A stretch of DNA of 64,000 nt from Adhaeribacter terrigena (lineage in GTDB: Bacteria > Bacteroidota > Bacteroidia > Cytophagales > Hymenobacteraceae). The stretch covers positions 62,001 to 126,000 of the forward strand of contig NZ_JAEHFX010000002.1 in assembly GCF_016623615.1 (NCBI RefSeq). Reading direction: 5' to 3'. The notes beneath the pieces were generated by a model. The model had not been told where the DNA came from. It made no database searches and saw nothing but the letters and a program-made list of their open reading frames with translations. This document shows positions 17,691 through 26,165 of this stretch, piece after piece. Each line of letters starts with the position of its first letter. Positions within the stretch are counted from its first letter, which is position 1. The translations under genes were made by a program, and so were the position numbers.

Positions 17691-18590
17691 TCACCTGAAA
17701 ATCAGGTAAAGGGTACGAATGCTTAACCCGATAATTACAAGACCAACCACGATCATGAGTTTTTGCGCCGGAATCCTTTTGCAGAGGTAGGCCGAAAAGG
17801 GAGCCGCAATTACGCCGCCGCCTATTAATCCTAAGATCACGTTCCAATCTGGTATGCCCATAAAAATGGTGAAAACACTGGAGCTGGATAAGGCTACGAA
17901 AAACTCGGCTAAATTCACAGAGCCTATAGCGAAGCGCGGGTGTTGTCCTTTTCCTAATAACGTGGAAGTAACCACCGGGCCCCAGCCACCACCGCCAATA
18001 GCGTCGATAAAACCACCGGCCAGACCCAGTATGGATACATTCCTGATCCCGCTTTCTGGTTTAATAATGCCAAACGCCTTTTTAATAATGAGCAATCCAA
18101 CTACGATCAGGTACATGGCAACAAATGGTTTGATAATTTTCATATCGACCGTACTTAAAAGTAAAGATCCGGCAACAGCCCCAACTACGCCCGGTAAAAC
18201 CAGCTTTTTGAAAAGGTCGCGGCGAATATTGCCGAATTTAATGTGCGAAAGACCTGAAACACCCGTAGTGAAAACTTCGGCTAAATGCACGCTGGCACTG
18301 GTTATAGCCGGCGATACTCCAAAACTCATTAAAAAGCTGGCTGCACTCACGCCATAAGCCATACCCAGAGCGCCATCAATTGTCTGGGCCAGAAATCCGA
18401 TCAGCAGAAATTTGAGAAACTCTTTTTCCAGCAAATTCGCAAAGGCAATGTGAAAAGACCATTCGCCGTAGATCTTTCGAAAGTCGTGGAAAAGCAGGAT
18501 CAGGAGCGTGAAAAAGAGCAGACATACCAGGGTTAAAACCAGCCATTTTATAAAAGGCGGCAAGCGGTAAAGGTCTGGTTTCGTTATCAT
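17691..18590 (-). CDS. TauE/SafE family sulfite/organosulfonate exporter
   Basis: A 299-residue inner-membrane protein with about eight hydrophobic segments. The two family repeats are visible: LIGFLAQTIDGALGMAYGVSAASFL near residue 60 and LAGGFIDAIGGGGWGPVVTS near 195. TauE/SafE proteins move sulfite, sulfonates or similar small anions. The substrate here cannot be read from sequence or context. It converges on ftsZ. Confidence 0.88.
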   Translation of the reverse strand: MITKPDLYRLPPFIKWLVLTLVCLLFFTLLILLFHDFRKIYGEWSFHIAFANLLEKEFLKFLLIGFLAQTIDGALGMAYGVSAASFLMSFGVSPAITSASVHLAEVFTTGVSGLSHIKFGNIRRDLFKKLVLPGVVGAVAGSLLLSTVDMKIIKPFVAMYLIVVGLLIIKKAFGIIKPESGIRNVSILGLAGGFIDAIGGGGWGPVVTSTLLGKGQHPRFAIGSVNLAEFFVALSSSSVFTIFMGIPDWNVILGLIGGGVIAAPFSAYLCKRIPAQKLMIVVGLVIIGLSIRTLYLIFR

Positions 18591-18892
18591 CGGATTTTCA
18601 GGCGCCGCAAGTGGCTTCGTAAGTTCATTTAACGATTAATTCCGGAATATGGTAAGGCGTTTATATTCAAATGGTTGAACCTGGTTGGTTTTTATTTTTG
18701 ACTTTATGTTGTGGAAGCGCGGCAAAACGCTATAGTTTCGGACTTAAAAAGTAAGGCTTGCAGCTGGTATGTAATTTTTGAAACTCGTTTGATAATTCAG
18801 TCCAAATTTTTCCCTTAAACCTCCGTAAATCCGTATGGGTGCTTTAAGTTTAACCTATTTTGACTTTTCCTGCTTCTAAGCCTGGATTTAAT
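18591..18892. other. Divergent gap before mqo
   Basis: This 302-base gap separates the TauE gene from mqo. It holds one motif copy (18724-18752) and otherwise AT-rich sequence with no gene I can support. TATTTTG near 18857 resembles a -7 box but lacks one spacer base. Confidence 0.5.
18724..18752 (+). repeat. Dispersed 29-nt motif, copy
   Basis: Core AAAACGCTATAGTTTC (18724-18739), tail GACTTAAAAAGT, in a divergent gap. Confidence 0.65.
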
Positions 18893-20407
18893 ATGAGCAA
18901 CAACAAGAATTTTGTTTCCGAGCCCCGCGTGATTTTAATTGGTGCGGGCATTATGAGTGCTACCCTGGGGGTGATGATGAAAGAACTGGTGCCAGACCTG
19001 ACCATCGAGATCTTTGAGCGCCTGGACCGGGCTGCTGCCGAAAGCTCCGATGCCTGGAATAATGCCGGCACCGGCCATTCCGCTTTTTGCGAACTGAATT
19101 ACACCCCTGAACTTCCTGACGGCACCATTGAAATAAGCAAAGCCGTTAAAATTGCCGAAGCATTTGAGATCTCCAAGCAATTCTGGGCTTACCTGATCAA
19201 CAATAATAAACTCTCCCTGCCCGATGCCTTTATCCGGAGTGTGCCGCACATGAGTTTTGTGAAAGGCGAAAAAGACGTTCATTTTCTGCGCAAACGTTAC
19301 GATGCCCTTACCCGCTGCCATTTGTTTAACGGCATGCAGTATTCCGAAGACCCGGTTATGCTGGCCAAATGGGTGCCGCTTATTATGGAGGGCCGCAGCA
19401 ATGCCGAGCCGGTAGCCGCCACTTGCATGGAACTCGGCACCGACGTAAATTTTGGGGCCCTTACGCGTTGCATGTTCGATTACCTGATAAAGGCCGGGGG
19501 CGTGAATGTCCATTTCGGGCAGGAAGTGAGAAGATTGGATCAGGAAAGCGATGGCCGGTGGCGGGTGCGGTTAAAAGACATGGAAACCGGCGAGCGTAGA
19601 GAAGTGAAGAGTAATTTTGTGTTTATCGGCGCCGGCGGCGGAGCTTTAGGTTTGCTCAAAAAATCGGGTATTCCGGAAGGAAAAGGTTTTGGGGGTTTCC
19701 CGGTAAGCGGGCAGTGGCTGGTCTGCAATAACCCGGAAATAATCGAAAGGCATCATGCCAAAGTGTACGGCAAAGCTTCGGTAGGTGCCCCGCCCATGAG
19801 CGTACCCCACCTGGATACGCGCATTATTAACAATCAAAAAGCCTTGCTTTTCGGGCCCTATGCAGGGTTTTCTACTAAATTCCTGAAACAAGGCTCTTAC
19901 TTCGATCTGCCAAAATCCATTCACTTAAGCAACTTGAAGCCCATGCTTTATGCCGGGGCCCGCAACCTGGAACTTACCAAATACCTGATCGACCAGGTGC
20001 GCCAGTCGCCGGAAGATCGGCTGGAGGCTTTGCAGGAATATTACCCGAATGCGCACCTGGAAGACTGGGATCTGGAAATTGCCGGTCAGCGGGTGCAGAT
20101 CATTAAAAAAGATGTAGCTTTGGGCGGAATTCTGGAATTCGGAACGGAAGTGGTAAGTGCTGCAGATGGTACCATTGCGGCTTTGCTTGGAGCCTCGCCG
20201 GGCGCATCTACCGCCGTTTCCATCATGATCACCTTGCTTTCGCGCTGCTTTCCGGATCGTTTTCATTCTGAAGCAACCCAGACCCGGATCAGGCAAATGA
20301 TCCCGTCATACGGCCGGTCGCTGGCAGAAAATGAACAGTTGCTGGAAGAAATAAGAACGTTTACCAGCAGCGTTTTAGGTTTGCAAAGCGTGGAATCGAA
20401 ACTTTAA
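18893..20407 (+). CDS. mqo: Malate:quinone oxidoreductase
   Basis: A 504-residue FAD-dependent membrane-associated enzyme oxidising malate to oxaloacetate and passing electrons to the quinone pool. The N terminus carries the FAD loop VILIGAGIMSATLGVMMKEL. Other family blocks are NNAGTGHSAFCELNYTP and LLGASPGASTAVSIMI near the C terminus. I start at the ATG giving MSNNKNF; the longer frame uses TTG. With sdhCAB in this window it links the citric acid cycle to respiration. Confidence 0.93.
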   Translation: MSNNKNFVSEPRVILIGAGIMSATLGVMMKELVPDLTIEIFERLDRAAAESSDAWNNAGTGHSAFCELNYTPELPDGTIEISKAVKIAEAFEISKQFWAYLINNNKLSLPDAFIRSVPHMSFVKGEKDVHFLRKRYDALTRCHLFNGMQYSEDPVMLAKWVPLIMEGRSNAEPVAATCMELGTDVNFGALTRCMFDYLIKAGGVNVHFGQEVRRLDQESDGRWRVRLKDMETGERREVKSNFVFIGAGGGALGLLKKSGIPEGKGFGGFPVSGQWLVCNNPEIIERHHAKVYGKASVGAPPMSVPHLDTRIINNQKALLFGPYAGFSTKFLKQGSYFDLPKSIHLSNLKPMLYAGARNLELTKYLIDQVRQSPEDRLEALQEYYPNAHLEDWDLEIAGQRVQIIKKDVALGGILEFGTEVVSAADGTIAALLGASPGASTAVSIMITLLSRCFPDRFHSEATQTRIRQMIPSYGRSLAENEQLLEEIRTFTSSVLGLQSVESKL

Positions 20408-20417
20408 GGTTCGTTTG

Positions 20418-20446
20418 AAAACGCTATGCTTTCAGGCTGAAAAAGT
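20418..20446 (+). repeat. Dispersed 29-nt motif between the mqo stop and terminator
   Basis: Core AAAACGCTATGCTTTC (20418-20433), tail GGCTGAAAAAGT. It begins 10 bases after the stop and abuts the terminator. Confidence 0.7.
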
Positions 20447-20447
20447 G

Positions 20448-20480
20448 AAAAGCTTCCGGCAGAAACCGGAAGCTTTTTTT
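20448..20480. terminator. Intrinsic terminator after mqo
   Basis: Stem AAAAGCTTCCGG / CCGGAAGCTTTT with loop CAGAAA and a T run. Confidence 0.85.
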
Positions 20481-20517
20481 ATTTGGTTAAAAGAAACTGT
20501 AAGCAGTTTGCTGCGCT

Positions 20518-20546
20518 AAAACGCTACCGTTTTCTGCCTTAAAACC
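20518..20546 (+). repeat. Dispersed 29-nt motif, copy
   Basis: Core AAAACGCTACCGTTTT (20518-20533), tail TGCCTTAAAACC, 100 bases after the previous copy. Confidence 0.65.
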
Positions 20547-20690
20547 CGAAGCCCGAATAAGGAATGATCTTTCGGAAGCCAAAGGAGGCGGTTAAAAATC
20601 AGTTTCGCAAAGACCTGAATCCCGGGAATTAGCTTCAGGAAAATTCCTGAAAAGCCTGTTTGGGAAGGTTAATGAATAGTTGGCACGCCT

Positions 20691-21119
20691 TTACCCAACC
20701 TGCGGAACCCGATCTTCGGATAGGGCCAACCGCCAGCATAAAATCGCCAGGATAAAAGTTAAAGGCGTGGCAATGAGCGTTTCCAGGGTAGTTTCGGCCG
20801 CTAAATTGCCCAACGTGTTCAGCGCGAAAACGGCTACAAACGCCCAAAGCAAAACGTTTATCAGTTTTATTGGCACGGGCGCTGCCAGCAACCTGCCTTT
20901 CAGCAGCACCAGACCGATCAGCAGCAAATTGATGGCAATGGAAACGCTTTCGAAAACGTACATTTCTTCAGCAGTTTGCAGCTTGCCGCCCCAGACGTAT
21001 TCGAAAGGCACGAACCCCAGCAGTACGGCGGCATGGAATAAAATGATCAGGCTGTTGATTACCAGTACAATAATAAGTGCAAAATGAAACGGTATGTATC
21101 TTTTCAGGTAACGGTTCAT
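20691..21119 (-). CDS. Small four-helix membrane protein
   Basis: A 142-residue protein with four clear membrane segments (about residues 12-35, 52-75, 83-105 and 112-130) and a basic N terminus (MNRYLKRY). The topology suggests an inner-membrane protein. I do not recognise a family. It lies between mqo and the WG-repeat gene in opposite orientation to both. Confidence 0.6.
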   Translation of the reverse strand: MNRYLKRYIPFHFALIIVLVINSLIILFHAAVLLGFVPFEYVWGGKLQTAEEMYVFESVSIAINLLLIGLVLLKGRLLAAPVPIKLINVLLWAFVAVFALNTLGNLAAETTLETLIATPLTFILAILCWRLALSEDRVPQVG

Positions 21120-21355
21120 GCTTGAGAATTAAGAAGGCCTGAATTTAGCTGGAATATAGGAAGAAGCAAGCAGAAGCGGTTTTCTTTTTAATATCAGATT
21201 GCAATCCTGGTAATTATTTGGGGCTGTTTAATGGCCGGCGGCGTTTCATTCAGGAATTTGAATGCTCTAAAAGCAAGAGGATGAAGCTCTGAGGATGTTT
21301 TTACTGCGTTTTGCCGGGGAATTGTGTAAATTCAAGGTTGTAAGGCTGATCTTGT

Positions 21356-23038
21356 ATGAAATTTTTTATCTTCTTATTAATTCTTTTTCCGGCGTTTTTT
21401 CCAGCCATTGCCCAGCAACTGATTCCTTACAACAAAGCCGGGAACTGGGGCGTGGTAAATGCGCAGCGGGAAACTATAATTCCGCTACAATACCAGGAAA
21501 TAGAGCTGCGTGGCGATTTTATTATGGCCCGGAAAAATACCGGCACCGATGTTTTTAATACCCAGGGCAAACAAATAGCGGTTATTCCGGGAAAGTACGT
21601 TTACCTCGCCACTGTAAAAGGTAAGCAAGCAGCTATTATGCCCATGCCCCAGGGCGTAGAAGTCCGGTATCTGGATGGGGAAGTGGTGGTGCCTATTGGA
21701 ACCTACGAATACATCCGGGCGGTACCGGGCGGCTTCGAGATCATGAAAAACGGCAAATACGGTATGGTAGACCACAATCTGAACGAAGTGCTGCCGCCGG
21801 TTTACAAGGAAATCCAGAACTACGAAGGTTGGATCGTGCCGTTTAACGGTAATACCACCCAAACCATACTGAGTGCCAGAACCCTGAAAAAAGTGCCTTG
21901 TAAGTTTACGGTAAACCGGATGGATTTCTGGGAACGCGGCTACTTTGTGACCGATAAGCTGGGGCTGAAAGGTCTCACCGATACGCTTTGCAACGAAATT
22001 GTACCGAATAAATACAAGTACCTTTACGTAGGCGACCATATTATTCATGCCCAGAAGCTAAACGACCGGCACGACCTGTATAAGAAAAACGGCAAAAAGC
22101 TGCTGAAAGATGAAGTGCTGAAGTTTGAGAATACACCAGCGTATTACCTGGTCAGCACCAAAAAGAAAACCTACTTCTTCAGTAAAAGCCTGAAACTGCT
22201 GCGGGAAACCACTTTCGACCACGTAAAGCCTGGCGATGTTCAAGGCTTGTTCTACGCCAAAAAGGGCAATCAGACCGCCGTGATCGATTCTACGGCCAAA
22301 ATCATTTACCCTTTCCGGAAAGAAGGTTACCAACAAGGTTATGAAAACTATGCCCTGGCCGGGCCGCTGCGCGGGTTTTATTCGAACCGGTTTATGCAGC
22401 AGGAACTGCCTTCCGATACCATGCGGCTCATTTTCCGGAACGGGCAGGAAGTAACAGTAAAAGTGCAGGGCCGTTTTTTAGGCATGCCGGAAAAGAACCG
22501 GATTGCCGTTATAAGGGGCGAGAAAATTGGCTTCGTGGATTTTAAGGGCCGCGAGGTAATTCCCTTCGTTTTCGATTACGATAAAAAATACGAGCTGATG
22601 CATTATGGCATGGTGCGCACCTATACTTTCGAAAATAACGCCCGGGCGCTGATGTTTCAAAATGGCAGTAATGTGTTCATCGATACCACCGGTGCCGTTC
22701 TTAAAGACCTGCAACCTGAATTAAGAAGCTACCACAAACCTTTCGCAAACGGGTATAAACTGGTTTACGCCGGCGAGCCATTTAACCAGGTGGGCATTGT
22801 AAATGCGCAAGAGGAGTTTGTGGTACCGCTCACCTCAGAGCCGATCCAGTTCATGGCCGACCAATTTCTGGTAATGAGCAAAAACCAAAAGAAAGCCCTT
22901 TTCGACCTGAACCTGAAGCAATTGACCGGATACAAATACGACATGATCCATAATCCGCGGCTGCCAGGCTTATTGCTCGTTTCGCGCGACGGGAAAACGG
23001 GTTACATTAATTTTCAGGGTGAGGAGTTTTTCGAATAA
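21356..23038 (+). CDS. WG-repeat protein, exported
   Basis: A 560-residue protein with a signal peptide (residues 1-19, cleavage near AIAQQ) and WG beta-repeats across its length: NWGVVNAQRETIIPLQY, KYGMVDHNLNEVLPPVY, KIGFVDFKGREVIPFVF, TGYINFQGEEFFE. WG repeats form extracytoplasmic beta structures of unknown binding role, common in Bacteroidota. The stop is two bases before a perfect hairpin made from two inverted motif cores. Confidence 0.8.
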   Translation: MKFFIFLLILFPAFFPAIAQQLIPYNKAGNWGVVNAQRETIIPLQYQEIELRGDFIMARKNTGTDVFNTQGKQIAVIPGKYVYLATVKGKQAAIMPMPQGVEVRYLDGEVVVPIGTYEYIRAVPGGFEIMKNGKYGMVDHNLNEVLPPVYKEIQNYEGWIVPFNGNTTQTILSARTLKKVPCKFTVNRMDFWERGYFVTDKLGLKGLTDTLCNEIVPNKYKYLYVGDHIIHAQKLNDRHDLYKKNGKKLLKDEVLKFENTPAYYLVSTKKKTYFFSKSLKLLRETTFDHVKPGDVQGLFYAKKGNQTAVIDSTAKIIYPFRKEGYQQGYENYALAGPLRGFYSNRFMQQELPSDTMRLIFRNGQEVTVKVQGRFLGMPEKNRIAVIRGEKIGFVDFKGREVIPFVFDYDKKYELMHYGMVRTYTFENNARALMFQNGSNVFIDTTGAVLKDLQPELRSYHKPFANGYKLVYAGEPFNQVGIVNAQEEFVVPLTSEPIQFMADQFLVMSKNQKKALFDLNLKQLTGYKYDMIHNPRLPGLLLVSRDGKTGYINFQGEEFFE

Positions 23039-23379
23039 AAAGGATAGCGTTTTGGCATTCGAAACGCTATCCTTTCTGCCTTAAAAAGTCGGTGAGTTTT
23101 AAAGGTTAAGCCAGCTATCTTAAACGTTTCCCGCAACTTCGGCAGCGAAGCTTTTCCCATGCCGTGAAATTTCAGAACATCTTTTTCACTTAATGCTGAA
23201 AGCTGCTCTAAAGTGAAAATGTTGTTGTTTTCCAGCGCCCGCCGCGCCGGTGCCGATAAGGTAGCCAGAAAGCCGGCTTCCGGTTTGCTTTCCTTATCGC
23301 AAACAGGGCAGGTGGGACAATCGGAAGATTTGTAGAATTGATGTCCGTTAGGGTAGGTTTTTAATTGCGGCGCTTTCAT
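23014..23379 (-). CDS. Zinc-ribbon/helix-hairpin-helix protein with repeat-derived C-terminal extension
   Basis: A 121-residue protein. Residues 12-30 carry CPTCPVC after NGHQFYKSSD, a possible zinc ribbon. Residues 38-93 resemble the RNA polymerase alpha C-terminal helix-hairpin-helix fold (APARRALENNNIFTLEQLSALSEKDVLKFHGMGKASLPKLRE). From family memory, relatives end near residue 94 (GLTFK). Here 27 more residues follow, coded almost wholly by the repeat hairpin at 23041-23089, and the frame runs 25 bases into the convergent WG gene. Confidence 0.7.
   Translation of the reverse strand: MKAPQLKTYPNGHQFYKSSDCPTCPVCDKESKPEAGFLATLSAPARRALENNNIFTLEQLSALSEKDVLKFHGMGKASLPKLRETFKIAGLTFKTHRLFKAERIAFRMPKRYPFYSKNSSP
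23041..23089. repeat. Hairpin of inverted motif cores plus tail
   Basis: AGGATAGCGTTT (23041-23052) and AAACGCTATCCT (23062-23073) form a 12-base-pair stem with a 9-base loop. The right half continues into the tail CTGCCTTAAAAAGT. It sits between convergent genes and could act as a bidirectional terminator. Confidence 0.7.
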
Positions 23380-23384
23380 CTTAT

Positions 23385-24059
23385 TTATGCTAAATTCCGG
23401 GCGATCCGGAAACCAAGGTCGTCAATTTTAAAGGCAGTAGGATGACTGCGGCGGCGGTTGGTGGCCAGAATGCCGCGTGCCTCATCGGCCCAGCCGCCAC
23501 CCCGAATGATGCGGTAGGAACCGTAAACCTGCTCGTCGTAAATATCGGAGCACCATTCCCAAACGTTGCCCAGCATGTCGTACAAGCCCCAGGCGTTGGG
23601 CGCCTTCAAACCAACATCGTGCGTGCTGCCGGCGGAATTTTCTTTGTACCAGGCAATTTCATTTAGTTCACCGTATCGGTGTGCAGTAGTTCCGGCTTTG
23701 CAGGCGTATTCCCATTCGGCTTCGGTGGGCAGGCGGTAACCGTTGGCTTGCGAATTAAACGTAATGTTTTCTAGGTTGGCGGGAATTTCGTAGCAGGATT
23801 CTAGTTTTTCCTGCGCGGAAAGGGCGTTGCAAAACTGCGCGGCTTCTACCCAGGAAACGTTTTCTACGGGTTTTTGCGGGCTTGGAAAGGTGCTGGGGTT
23901 TTGCTGTATCACGGCGGCATAAAGCGCCTGCGTTACCGGAAATTTCGCCAGCAGAAAGGGTTGGATGGCTACCGTCCAGGTTTGTTTTGTCCGGTCGTCA
24001 CGCAGTTCGATCTGGCCGGCGGGGATGGGGGTTAGGTGGGTTTGGAATGTGAGGAGCAA
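23385..24059 (-). CDS. Formylglycine-generating-enzyme-like fold protein (SUMF1/FGE family)
   Basis: A 224-residue protein with the FGE-sulfatase fold: FPVTQALYAAV, PVENVSWVEAAQFCNALS, YRLPTEAEWEYACKAGT, NAWGLYDMLGNVWEWCSDIY, RIIRGGGWADEA and LGFRIARN. The cysteine pair that makes formylglycine in true FGE is not visible after RGGGW, so catalysis on sulfatases is doubtful. It has no signal peptide. The start is uncertain: TTG at 24059 fits best as no ATG is nearby. Its stop is five bases before the helix-hairpin-helix gene. Confidence 0.75.
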   Translation of the reverse strand: MLLTFQTHLTPIPAGQIELRDDRTKQTWTVAIQPFLLAKFPVTQALYAAVIQQNPSTFPSPQKPVENVSWVEAAQFCNALSAQEKLESCYEIPANLENITFNSQANGYRLPTEAEWEYACKAGTTAHRYGELNEIAWYKENSAGSTHDVGLKAPNAWGLYDMLGNVWEWCSDIYDEQVYGSYRIIRGGGWADEARGILATNRRRSHPTAFKIDDLGFRIARNLA

Positions 24060-24112
24060 GGTTTGGAAGCCTTTTATATGATTAGGTTTTTTGTAATTGG
24101 TTGATTGCGAAG

Positions 24113-24120
24113 CAAATGTA
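24113..24120 (-). promoter_or_regulatory. Promoter -7 box for the FGE-like gene
   Basis: Minus-strand TACATTTG matches TAnnTTTG, 54 bases ahead of the proposed TTG start. No -33 box was seen. Confidence 0.4.
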
Positions 24121-24133
24121 AAGTTGCGGTTAT

Positions 24134-25156
24134 CTAAAGTTTATTTCCCTTGTCATCATATACGTTTCCATGATCATCAATCCATTTTGAGCTAAAATTT
24201 TCATATCTTCTAAAGCTTTTAGGATCAGCTCCTTCTAATACTTTAGTTTTATAATAGACATTCCTTTCATCTTTCCAGAACCAAAGGTAAATTTTCTTAA
24301 ATTCTTTAGGATTTGCACCAACGATTATTTCCTGCTCACAATAAACATAATTTTTATCCTTTGAATAATTATCCATGAAGCTTGTTGAAAATAACTCGAA
24401 GCTTTCAGGGTCTACATTCTTACTTTTGAAGAAATTTCCATAGAAAATTATCTTATCATTAACAGCAAGAACATCTTTATTGATAATTCTAATTTTATCA
24501 AAAGTATTAAATTTCGTAGTTCTTAATTCTGACTTTCCCCAATCCGATCTATAGTATAGTGTATTTTTATCTCTTAGATATTCCTTATTTATTACAGTTA
24601 AATCTTGAGTTACAGGCTTGACCCCAATAAATTTGAAGCCTAAGTTAACATATAAGGAATCTTTATCTGTAGCAAACCACCTGTTTATAAAATTAAATGT
24701 AGTTCTATCAACATTTAATTTCTTTCCTTTATGATAATAAAAGAATTTATCTCTTGACCAAGTTCTCCCTAAAGTATCAATATCTAAATACTCAAAAGTA
24801 GCCGCATCTACATCAGGAATAGGTTTAAGAAATTCCAAATCGTAAGTATAGGCGTAGTTTTTATCTTTAGGAATATCTTTTTCGATATAGAAGGATTTAT
24901 AATCAACTCGAGTCTGCCTTATGCCTTTGTAGTAAATATAAGATTTATCTTTTGCGATAGCCCCATCCAAAATTTTAAATGAAAATAGTTTTGCATTAGA
25001 CCTTTTCATACCTAATTCAAACCAATTTCCCTGATTGGAGTAAATTATTCCTATCGGAGAAATGAAGTAAGAATCTGACTTCTCTCTATTAATTATAAAT
25101 CCTGGAGCACAAGAAGTTAATACTAAGCCTAATAGCAAATAAATGATTTTTATCAA
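24134..25156 (-). CDS. DKNYY-family lipoprotein
   Basis: A 340-residue protein with a lipobox (LVLTSC, Cys near residue 16) and at least seven DKNYY-type repeats: AKDKSYIYYKG, PKDKNYAYTYD, SRDKFFYYHKG, LRDKNTLYYRS, SKDKNYVYCEQ, WKDERNVYYKT and others. It is likely anchored in an envelope membrane. The start reads TTG. The gene is visibly richer in A and T, with many ATA/AGA/TTA-type codons, than its neighbours, suggesting recent acquisition. DKNYY function is unknown. Confidence 0.8.
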   Translation of the reverse strand: MIKIIYLLLGLVLTSCAPGFIINREKSDSYFISPIGIIYSNQGNWFELGMKRSNAKLFSFKILDGAIAKDKSYIYYKGIRQTRVDYKSFYIEKDIPKDKNYAYTYDLEFLKPIPDVDAATFEYLDIDTLGRTWSRDKFFYYHKGKKLNVDRTTFNFINRWFATDKDSLYVNLGFKFIGVKPVTQDLTVINKEYLRDKNTLYYRSDWGKSELRTTKFNTFDKIRIINKDVLAVNDKIIFYGNFFKSKNVDPESFELFSTSFMDNYSKDKNYVYCEQEIIVGANPKEFKKIYLWFWKDERNVYYKTKVLEGADPKSFRRYENFSSKWIDDHGNVYDDKGNKL

Positions 25157-25234
25157 CTTGTTTACAAGTTTAAAATAGTTACTTTAAATCGAATATCCGG
25201 TTTATTTTCAAAATAATCTACACTTTTCCACCCC

Positions 25235-25263
25235 AAAACGCTATCGTTTTCCTCCTAAAGATT
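25235..25263 (+). repeat. Dispersed 29-nt motif at the methyltransferase stop
   Basis: Core AAAACGCTATCGTTTT (25235-25250), tail CTCCTAAAGATT. It runs up to the TAA stop of the minus-strand gene at 25263. Confidence 0.6.
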
Positions 25264-26057
25264 TAGCTTTCCACCGGAATGCCTAGCAAATAACTGCTTT
25301 TGGCTTTGCCTGCTATAATGCCTTTTTCCCACTTGTAGTTTTCTGTTTCTAAGCCTTCCAATAAGATATCCAGGTCATTCATGGTATAAGTCCGGGCATT
25401 GGAAACCGCCCCGTCCCAGGCAAAGAAAAACGGGATAATGGGAATGAGGTAGGTAAAAATCAATTGCTGCCAGGTAAGCGGCCGGACAAACGGGGTGATA
25501 AAAAAAGTCATGATGAAATTCAGCGGAAGGGCGATCCACCACAACAGAATCGGGAAACTATTATCGCTTATTTCATAGATGCAGATGGGTTGTTTGCTGA
25601 CTACGGCATTTTGCAAAATGCTCCGGCCCATGGCTGGCGTCATGTGGTGAAAACTGCAGATCATGGTCCGCACCCCAATTAGGTCGGTGGGTACGTTGGT
25701 CGCATCGATGGGGGTGGTTATGTATGAGATCTGATCACCGCTTTCCTGATTGACTTTTGCCGCCAATTCCTTGTTGGGATACAGGTCGGTTAAGGTTAAC
25801 GTAAGATTTCTTAGTTCCTGGTCTGTTTTTAAGATCCTGGTTACTTCTATCATGGCGCCGCCGCTTCCGGAACAAAGATCGATGATGGCAGGCCGGGAAG
25901 AGGCTTGCAGCGCTTTCCGGATCAGCCCGGCCAGGTTTTGGTTGGTGCCTAAAATATGGTGCATCACTACCATCAGCCGGGTTAAGCAGATCCTTATCCA
26001 GTTTGGGAACCACGCGAAGTCTTCAAATTCAAACAGGTGAATCCTTTTCATTTTCAT
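25263..26057 (-). CDS. Class I SAM-dependent methyltransferase
   Basis: A 264-residue protein with SAM motif I IIDLCSGSGGAMIEV near residue 58 and an acidic motif II (LTDLYPNK). The substrate is not apparent. An unusual feature is a hydrophobic stretch near residues 168-210 (FPILLWWIALPLNFIMTFF, then FTYLIPIIPFFFAW), which suggests membrane contact and perhaps a lipid substrate. A second ATG six bases downstream is an alternative start. Confidence 0.75.
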   Translation of the reverse strand: MKMKRIHLFEFEDFAWFPNWIRICLTRLMVVMHHILGTNQNLAGLIRKALQASSRPAIIDLCSGSGGAMIEVTRILKTDQELRNLTLTLTDLYPNKELAAKVNQESGDQISYITTPIDATNVPTDLIGVRTMICSFHHMTPAMGRSILQNAVVSKQPICIYEISDNSFPILLWWIALPLNFIMTFFITPFVRPLTWQQLIFTYLIPIIPFFFAWDGAVSNARTYTMNDLDILLEGLETENYKWEKGIIAGKAKSSYLLGIPVES

Positions 26058-26105
26058 TGTTGGTTTTATCTTTTATGAACGCCGGATTTAGGCAAAACCT
26101 ATTTC

Positions 26106-26132
26106 CCGGAAAAGAAGAACTGCCTTTTCCGG
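26106..26132. terminator. Hairpin after the acyl-CoA synthetase gene
   Basis: Perfect 9-base-pair stem CCGGAAAAG / CTTTTCCGG with a 9-base loop, downstream of the minus-strand gene. It lacks a long T run, so termination is only possible. Confidence 0.4.
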
Positions 26133-26136
26133 TTAT

Positions 26137-26165
26137 AAAACGGTAGGGTTTTGGCCGCTAAAACT
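26137..26165 (+). repeat. Dispersed 29-nt motif overlapping the acyl-CoA synthetase stop
   Basis: Core AAAACGGTAGGGTTTT (26137-26152), tail GCCGCTAAAACT. The final CT plus the next A is the reverse complement of the TAG stop (26164-26166). Confidence 0.65.
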
